Shown: piece after piece, positions 6,796-11,272 of the stretch
Layout of the letters: each line of letters opens with the position of its first letter
Position numbering within the stretch: the stretch's first letter is position 1
DNA from: B8-G4 sp033720735
Lineage (GTDB): Bacteria > Bacteroidota > Bacteroidia > Chitinophagales > Saprospiraceae
Assembly (NCBI GenBank): GCA_033720735.1
Contig: JAWWBX010000120.1
Coordinates: 1 to 11,272, forward strand
Reading direction: 5' to 3'
DNA: 11,272 nt
Translations under genes and position numbers: made by a program
Notes under the pieces: model-generated
What the model saw: the letters and a program-made list of their open reading frames with translations, nothing else
Told to the model about the DNA's origin: nothing
Databases searched by the model: none

Positions 6796-6913
6796 CAATA
6801 ATTGTTGTTGCCAACGGCATTGTGCATGATCAATTCATAGGGGCAGAATCTTAAATTCAAGTGTATTTGCCGGCCAATGCAAGATTTTATTCGCTTGACA
6901 ATCAAAATATTAC

Positions 6914-6930
6914 AGGGCAAATACTGCCCT
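6914..6930. repeat. Short inverted repeat AGGGCA-AATAC-TGCCCT
   Basis: Perfect six-base arms around five bases, immediately upstream of the TAGATTTG element at 6936. It could be an operator or a chance palindrome. There is no T-run on either side, so it is not an intrinsic terminator. Confidence 0.3.
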
Positions 6931-7184
6931 AGGGATAGATTTGGGATGGGAAAAGTGTTAAATCTAGAGCCCTGAGTAATAGACGGACAACTGATTCTGT
7001 TTTAATCTCACCACTCCGATAACCTTTGAATAAACGGCCCAACTAGTCCTCATCCTCATTATATAACTGTAGGTCAAACGTCATTAATGCTAATGACTAT
7101 CGCGCCGCATGCGGCCACTGAACGCTTGTGCCCGAATACAAAGCCCCGTTCAATGAGATCCATCATCATTAGAACTCTATCGCG

Positions 7185-9422
7185 ATGAACAGAATAATTC
7201 TTGCTGTTTTGACAACGGCTGCATTGACAGCGATGGCCATTATGGCCTGTAACAAAGATTCTGTCAGTTTGTCGGTACCTGAATCCGACATTAAAGAACA
7301 CACGGAGAATGAGCGACCACCCGAGTCAGCTTCCCGTGCAAGTTGGGTAAGCAGAGAGCAAGTCCCACACATTATCAAGCATATTAGACGTCACTTTGCG
7401 GATCTCAGGATACGTAGTGGCGGAACGCTCCTGCGATATGACAGCTTGCACCTGGACTATGTCTATCAGGTGAGTAACGACACGGGAACCGTCAACACAT
7501 ACACGATCCTAGTTGGAGACACTGACTCTATGTCATTTTATAATGTGGTCGTCGAAGAGTTCGTAGGTGAGGAATTGTCCGCCCCTGCTGTAATGGAGTA
7601 TACAATGACCTCCGATTTTCGCAACGATTTTTTACAGGGGGTTGCTACATTAGGCGAGTTTCAAGGTACCATGCGCCGATATGCATTCTTCGAGGCATTT
7701 GATAGCTTGGGACTGGCTGATAATGCTGACAACAGGGATTTGGATCTAGAAATCTGTTGGGAGATTGTTTTCGACGAAGTTCTGACTGGAGTTACGGGTA
7801 GCGGGGTTCTGAATACGTCTAAGCTTCCTACGGTGCTCACCAACTATTGGTGGGGACCGTCAGGAAACTTCGGCATTCCTGGAAGAGGTTTTCCTGCAGG
7901 AACGCCAACACAAGATCCACCGTGTTACATCGAAGTTTGCGAACCGGGTGAAACCTACTGTGAAACTGTCATTGTCGTCAAGATCGATGAGGATTGCAAT
8001 GGGATACCTGACGATGAAGAGTTGGGCGGGTCAGGTGGCATTGAGATCGAAACCAGGAATCCGACTTATGAGGAGTGCTATCGATTATTTGTTCAGTGCG
8101 GCATTATTCCTGGCTGCGATCTTATTGACGAGAATTGTGGAGTCAGCAACTCTACCGGATTGTACGATCTTGTTATTCAGAACTTGGATGATATTCTCGG
8201 ATTAACGACCAGCGAACGATTTTGTCTTGGGAGTAGTGATGCAAATAAGAAAGCGGCTTTGGACGCATCCTCTTTTCTGCAGGAGAACGGAGCGGATCAA
8301 TGCTCACAGAACTTGGCAAATGAATTTATTGACTTGGTTTGCTCCGGAAATAGTCCGGGTGGCATTAAGCAGATGATCCACCAGGATTTACTGGATGATG
8401 GGTATATTCCACTTGAACTTGATGACATTACAGTGGAGCCTTATCAAGCCCAATCGGGACCCGTGGAGCAAACTGCAAAGATTACAGTTGACATCCAGGG
8501 CGATATAGTTGACGTGAATGAGGATATTGTTAGTTTCATGACATCCATTGTTGTGGGTTTGACGGATATAAAAGGAACTGTCAGAAGTATTGGCAAGTGC
8601 GAGGATCTCCCGGCGATCACCGGAGAGAAAGGCGAGTTGATTGAGGATAGATCTCCAATCAACTATGTGTATGAATTGGACGTACTTACGACGGTTGAGT
8701 TGACGGGTGAGAAACGGCTGTACTTGAAGACCTCTGAAAGTATTGGTGAGCTGCCAGAAAATCAAGGTGATCCAACTGTGTATGTACTTTTTCTGCCCGA
8801 TGCCCTAACCCTAAACCAGCAGGACATTGTGGACGGGCTTGAGACATTTTACGATCAAATTGGGCTTCCGGATCTCAATGTTTCGGCCGTGACAAACATT
8901 CACCCTGAGTCTGTTATGAGGCGACATGACGCATTAGCGTTAGTTGGCGGAAATCCAAGTGAGCTTGTTGCATTGGCGATTGGGACTTACTGCGACTTTT
9001 ATCCCGAGGGTGATTGGCCATTAAATGGATCACGCATACAGACATTCATGACAAATCCAGCTTCAATTGAATTGGCTTCTGCGCACAGTCATCAAACGAT
9101 CTCCATGACCAATGTGGGTAATATGGATCAGGATGCTCGCAATGCCTTTAAGGTGACAACGAACGAAGAACTTACATCATTCATAGTTTTTCATGCCACA
9201 GGGCACAATTCAGGAATCACTCATCCTGCTGGAACGAGCGGGCCAAACGATGGGCAGGGATTCATGCAAAGTGCGCCATGTATTACTCGAGATCTGGGAG
9301 CGTGGCCGTCCTCATGCGGATCTTTTCCAGATCCCGATCCGGCGGCTTCATTGGGAGAGCTTGTGGATGAAACACCGCAATGGGTCAAAAACTATATGAT
9401 CACCCGTTTCGATCCAAACTAA
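7185..9422 (+). CDS. Large lipoprotein with a metzincin-like domain whose catalytic Glu is replaced by Ala
   Basis: 745 residues. A signal peptide ends in the lipobox I-M-A-C (Cys22), so the protein should be lipid-anchored. Residues 50-210 form a soluble N-terminal domain I do not recognise. A Cys-rich linker follows (residues 247-320). It includes DEDCNGIPDDEE (268-279), which resembles a calcium-binding 'D-x-D-x-N-G-I-P-D' loop. The C-terminal region (about 530-745) looks like a metzincin zinc peptidase fold: strand TVYVLFLPDALTL, helix QDIVDGLETFYD, then HATGHNSGITH at 670-680, then GFMQS with Met694 as a candidate Met-turn. The zinc ligands His670, His674 and His680 and Gly677 fit HExxHxxGxxH, but position 671 is Ala (GCC) rather than Glu. 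The protein is therefore probably not an active protease; zinc binding may remain. There is no T9SS sorting domain. It overlaps the next gene by one base. No clear ribosome site precedes ATG 7185, which is usual in this phylum. Gene composition is more AT-rich than ung. Confidence 0.85.
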   Translation: MNRIILAVLTTAALTAMAIMACNKDSVSLSVPESDIKEHTENERPPESASRASWVSREQVPHIIKHIRRHFADLRIRSGGTLLRYDSLHLDYVYQVSNDTGTVNTYTILVGDTDSMSFYNVVVEEFVGEELSAPAVMEYTMTSDFRNDFLQGVATLGEFQGTMRRYAFFEAFDSLGLADNADNRDLDLEICWEIVFDEVLTGVTGSGVLNTSKLPTVLTNYWWGPSGNFGIPGRGFPAGTPTQDPPCYIEVCEPGETYCETVIVVKIDEDCNGIPDDEELGGSGGIEIETRNPTYEECYRLFVQCGIIPGCDLIDENCGVSNSTGLYDLVIQNLDDILGLTTSERFCLGSSDANKKAALDASSFLQENGADQCSQNLANEFIDLVCSGNSPGGIKQMIHQDLLDDGYIPLELDDITVEPYQAQSGPVEQTAKITVDIQGDIVDVNEDIVSFMTSIVVGLTDIKGTVRSIGKCEDLPAITGEKGELIEDRSPINYVYELDVLTTVELTGEKRLYLKTSESIGELPENQGDPTVYVLFLPDALTLNQQDIVDGLETFYDQIGLPDLNVSAVTNIHPESVMRRHDALALVGGNPSELVALAIGTYCDFYPEGDWPLNGSRIQTFMTNPASIELASAHSHQTISMTNVGNMDQDARNAFKVTTNEELTSFIVFHATGHNSGITHPAGTSGPNDGQGFMQSAPCITRDLGAWPSSCGSFPDPDPAASLGELVDETPQWVKNYMITRFDPN

Positions 9423-9985
9423 TGTCAAGCACGCAATCAATATGGCTCTTTTCATTGTTGGTGCCCCTCTTTGCATGTACTGAGCGAGACATGAAATACC
9501 CGATTTTGTGTGAGCATGATGGCAAGCGTGAAGTGGTTGAGATTGGTATTGACTCAATCAATCTAGACACCTTCTACACTGACTTCAGTGATGGAAGAAA
9601 CAATCGGTATATCTACCGCTACGATACGGAGAAAGACGGAAAGCTGAGGATTGAGTTCGTCTATCCTTTCAAATGGCTGGACAACTACCAAACTCTTCCT
9701 CACAATTGGCTATCTCTAGAGTACAGCCTAGGTGTGATCGGAAACAAGGTCCGGATCTTGCGTAAGCACATAAATCTAGAACCAAACAGATACTGTCACT
9801 TCGCCTACATCATTGAGCGTGATGATCTCGATTCAACGTATACTGTGATTTCGGATCAATATCTAATCCGGGAAGACTCTTCCGGCATCTTCCTGAGCTG
9901 GTACTACAACGTTGCATTGAATAAGATTGATTATCCAAAGTTGATTCGTCGGATCAATCGCGTGGAATTGAGTAGTAAATATTAG
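9422..9985 (+). CDS. Small lipoprotein of unknown function, coupled to the preceding gene
   Basis: 187 residues. The start is ATG 9422-9424, overlapping the stop of the previous gene as TAATG, so translation is probably coupled. The N-terminus SIWLFSLLVPLFAC is a lipoprotein signal with lipobox L-F-A-C (Cys19). The mature part is beta-rich and aromatic (YIYRYDTEKDGKLRIEF, WLSLEYSLGVIG, HFAYIIERDD, FLSWYYNVALNKIDYPKLI) with no motif I recognise. Being placed directly after the large lipoprotein, in the same compartment, and closed by a terminator, it is most likely a partner of that protein: a subunit, an inhibitor, or an immunity-type protein if the larger one is an effector. None of these is shown by the sequence. 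Confidence 0.82.
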   Translation: MSSTQSIWLFSLLVPLFACTERDMKYPILCEHDGKREVVEIGIDSINLDTFYTDFSDGRNNRYIYRYDTEKDGKLRIEFVYPFKWLDNYQTLPHNWLSLEYSLGVIGNKVRILRKHINLEPNRYCHFAYIIERDDLDSTYTVISDQYLIREDSSGIFLSWYYNVALNKIDYPKLIRRINRVELSSKY

Positions 9986-10002
9986 TGGGTCGACCTGAAC
10001 TA

Positions 10003-10030
10003 GCCCCGGGTGCTTGCCCGGGGCCTTTTT
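10003..10030 (+). terminator. Rho-independent terminator of the lipoprotein pair
   Basis: GCCCCGGG (10003-10010), loop TGCTTG, CCCGGGGC (10017-10024), then CTTTTT to 10030. The eight-base all-GC stem followed by T's begins 17 bases after the stop of the small lipoprotein gene. There is no T-run in the other direction, so it serves the plus strand only and marks the pair as a two-gene transcription unit. Confidence 0.93.
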
Positions 10031-10039
10031 CACCCGCTC

Positions 10040-10486
10040 TTAGCCTTCTGGCGCTGCCTGCGACGAACACCGGTACTCCCACACAAACCCATAAGCCGTC
10101 TTCAGAGTGCAAAATTCATTCGCTGCCTTGTAAATGTTAATGGGCTGAACACTGAGCGCCTCGGCCGCCTCTTTGACCGTGGCGTACTCGGCAATCACCT
10201 CTCCTGTCTTCGGATCCTTCTGAAGAATGCCATGCTTACACCGCCTGGCTGTCTTGCGCCGGCCGCGCAGGAAGGTGTCCAAAGATTCCAGATCATCAAA
10301 ACACCGGGCGGGAAAACTGTGCTTGACACCGGTAGCGTGAGGTGGAGTATCCTCGTCGCCGGCCCACAGGAGGATGTAGCCATCATCGATCTCTGGTGAC
10401 CGGTATGGGTAGCCACCAGTCTCAATCTTCTCACGAATCACGTCGAACTCCTCAGGAGAGCTCACCGGAATCTTGGCAATGCACAT
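10040..10486 (-). CDS. NUMOD1/IENR1-like DNA-binding protein, copy B (intact)
   Basis: 148 residues from ATG 10484-10486 (MCIAKIPVSSPEEF). I rejected the longer open frame to 10630 because the homologous region of copy A is in a different frame there. Residues 1-85 are an unrecognised domain with GYPYRSPEIDDG, LLWAGDEDTPPHATG and a basic RGRRKTARR patch. Residues 86-138 match the NUMOD1/IENR1 pattern: GILQKDPKTGEVI hairpin, TVKEAAEALSV helix-turn-helix, YGFVWEY end. It is a soluble, probable sequence-specific DNA binder with no visible nuclease. It is divergent from the membrane gene at 10618 and may regulate it, or itself, from the shared 131-base spacer. The last ten residues after WEY differ completely from copy A, which shows the duplication edge lies here. 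Confidence 0.78.
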   Translation of the reverse strand: MCIAKIPVSSPEEFDVIREKIETGGYPYRSPEIDDGYILLWAGDEDTPPHATGVKHSFPARCFDDLESLDTFLRGRRKTARRCKHGILQKDPKTGEVIAEYATVKEAAEALSVQPINIYKAANEFCTLKTAYGFVWEYRCSSQAAPEG

Positions 10487-10797
10487 GGGATGGAAGAGTA
10501 TGTTGCAAAAAGACGCTCCCTCGCCGGTGGCAACTCTACCGCTTTGGAAGGATGGGCGATAGAGGTTTCCTTTAAAAGTGCTTTCAACTCCACGTGCAGT
10601 AACTTGTTTTATCATTGATGTCCTATTCAAAAGATGTTGTCCACGCCTTTCGCATCCTTCCCGTCACCCTGTTCTTCACCTTCTGTCTGTGGATGATCGT
10701 CATGTGGGGTGGAGGCGTCCTGTACTACGGCATCCATGAGGCGGCCACCGGATGGTTTGTCTGGGCCATCATGCACTTCCTCAAGGTTGCACCAGCC
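10074..10797. repeat. Direct repeat Y, copy B (part of a complete module)
   Basis: Partner of 5664-6388, same orientation, 4,410 bases downstream. The right edge is inside codon 60 of the membrane gene, which continues intact here; so copy B is the more complete form and copy A a truncated one. Confidence 0.92.
10487..10617. promoter_or_regulatory. Divergent promoter region, copy B
   Basis: 131 bases between ATG 10486 (minus) and ATG 10618 (plus). It must carry promoters for both genes of the module. The segment is about 91% identical to its copy at 6077-6208 although non-coding. No confident -33/-7 or -35/-10 pair was found by eye. Confidence 0.55.
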
Positions 10798-11148
10798 TAC
10801 TGGATCGCATTTGCTCTTTTGTACCCCTTGTTCATGCGCCTGCCACGCATGCGCAGTACGCGACGCAACGCGATCAAGGCGAGTGTCGGACTGGGCCTGG
10901 GAATACCAATGCTGTTCAATCTCGCCATGGTCATGATGGCTTACTGGACTGGGGGAGCATCGCCGCACGATCGATCAATCCGTGATGCGGTCCTCGCCAT
11001 CTTTACTGACGAGGTGTTCGTCGCTGCAGGCGTGGTCTTCACGTTTCCGCTGTTATATTTTGGCCGGGTTTATTACGAGAGGATGACTGAGGAGTACAAA
11101 GAAGAGCCATCACACCTCGTCAGGCACGATGGCTCCAAACCAGACTAG
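10618..11148 (+). CDS. Four-helix integral membrane protein of unknown function
   Basis: 176 residues from ATG 10618 (a TTG just before it at 10615 is less likely). Hydrophobic segments at about 14-38, 46-71, 88-109 and 131-153 predict four membrane helices. The basic loop RLPRMRSTRRNAIK (74-87) points to the cytoplasm by the positive-inside rule, so the N-terminus and the charged C-terminal tail (ERMTEEYKEEPSHLVRHDG) should also be cytoplasmic. I do not recognise the family and see no catalytic or transport motif. It is divergent from the NUMOD1-like gene with a 131-base spacer, and that pairing is duplicated at 5664-6388. A hairpin follows the stop. Confidence 0.85.
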   Translation: MSYSKDVVHAFRILPVTLFFTFCLWMIVMWGGGVLYYGIHEAATGWFVWAIMHFLKVAPAYWIAFALLYPLFMRLPRMRSTRRNAIKASVGLGLGIPMLFNLAMVMMAYWTGGASPHDRSIRDAVLAIFTDEVFVAAGVVFTFPLLYFGRVYYERMTEEYKEEPSHLVRHDGSKPD

Positions 11149-11151
11149 TAC

Positions 11152-11169
11152 GCTGCCGCTTCCGGCAGC
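11152..11169. other. Hairpin between two convergent genes
   Basis: GCTGCCG-CTTC-CGGCAGC, a perfect seven-base GC-rich stem with a four-base loop, starts four bases after the membrane-gene stop and four bases before the stop of the minus-strand gene. There is no T-run on either strand. It could protect or end both transcripts, but it is not a canonical intrinsic terminator. Confidence 0.45.
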
Positions 11170-11173
11170 ACTC

Positions 11174-11272
11174 TCAAATCTTGATGCCGCGGGCATTGCA
11201 CTCGTTTTCGATCCAGACGTCTCCGTACGTATAGAAGAGTTCGAGGTACCCGTTGCGACGGGACCCAAATCC
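11174..11272 (-). CDS. C-terminal end of an unidentified minus-strand gene (runs off the window)
   Basis: From the right edge leftward, the frame beginning at 11272 stays open for 32 codons and ends with TGA at 11174-11176. The encoded tail contains GFGSRRNGYLELFYTYGDVW and ends NARGIKI. The aromatic and acidic composition, and a stop placed just before the shared hairpin, make it likely to be a true gene end. It is too short to assign to a family. Confidence 0.45.
   Translation of the reverse strand, partial: GFGSRRNGYLELFYTYGDVWIENECNARGIKI

Larger units (their letters stand above)
6734..7184. other. AT-rich intergenic region before the lipoprotein genes
   Basis: About 450 bases with no convincing gene, clearly richer in A and T than the left part of the window. 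It holds two inverted repeats (6777-6795 and 6914-6930). TAGATTTG at 6936-6943 fits the Bacteroidota -7 consensus TAnnTTTG, but has no good -33 partner and lies about 240 bases before the lipoprotein start. A TTGACA at 6895-6900 has no matching -10 element. The promoter of the lipoprotein pair is probably here, but I cannot place it. Confidence 0.5.

Noticed and set aside
6452..6820. A continuous 122-codon minus-strand frame as an intact gene
   Set aside because: It starts upstream of the conserved ATG, and after the CCC run its second half is out of the frame supported by X1. It is a product of the frameshift in X2.
6895..6943. TTGACA at 6895 paired with downstream elements as a promoter
   Set aside because: No -10 element is found at 16-18 bases, and TAGATTTG at 6936 is 35 bases away, too far for a Bacteroidota -33/-7 pair.
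8388..8765. 125-codon minus-strand frame inside the large lipoprotein gene
   Set aside because: Antisense shadow with no recognisable domain; the sense frame has a lipoprotein signal and 745 open codons.
10487..10630. 48-residue N-terminal extension of the NUMOD1-like copy B
   Set aside because: It covers the whole divergent spacer and overlaps the start of the membrane gene; the frame is not shared with copy A.
5664..10797. Composite transposon bounded by insertion sequences
   Set aside because: The repeats encode a NUMOD1-like protein and a membrane protein, not a transposase, and no terminal inverted repeats or target duplications are seen at their edges.

Overview
The window looks like a chromosomal stretch from a member of the Bacteroidota. 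Two large secreted proteins carry C-terminal domains of the type IX secretion system (T9SS) kind, one of them after SprB-like and PKD repeats. Two further proteins have lipoprotein signals, and Shine-Dalgarno sequences are mostly weak or absent. I cannot place it below phylum. I see no transposase, integrase, tRNA, rRNA or CRISPR array.

Left part (1-3566, minus strand, fairly GC-rich): a housekeeping end. A partial DUF423-type membrane gene overlaps the end of ung (uracil-DNA glycosylase) by four bases (ATGA). Upstream of ung, after a clear intrinsic terminator, lies an 892-residue secreted thioredoxin-like protein with SprB/PKD-type repeats and a C-terminal sorting domain.

Middle and right part (about 3600-11272): an accessory mosaic built from two families of direct repeats. 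Family X is a small minus-strand gene of unknown family, seen twice and broken both times (X1 3641-3900, X2 6389-6733). Family Y is a divergent pair: a minus-strand gene for a small protein with a NUMOD1/IENR1-like DNA-binding C-terminus, and a plus-strand gene for a four-helix membrane protein. Copy Y-A (5664-6388) is cut off inside the membrane gene and joined directly to X2. Copy Y-B (10074-10797 is the shared part) belongs to a complete pair. Between X1 and Y-A sits a T9SS-sorted secreted protein (4038-5588). Between X2 and Y-B sit two lipoprotein genes that overlap by one base (TAATG) and end at a strong intrinsic terminator.

The most interesting points are: (1) the 745-residue lipoprotein has a metzincin-like zinc site, H-x-x-x-H-x-x-G-x-x-H plus a candidate Met-turn, but the catalytic Glu is Ala, and it is coupled to a second, unrecognised lipoprotein; (2) the duplicated divergent NUMOD1-like/membrane-protein module, in which copy A lost its ATG by a one-base insertion while its protein stays about 91% identical; (3) the nested direct-repeat layout, which suggests a site where cargo genes are gained and lost. 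All functional statements for these accessory genes are inference from sequence alone.
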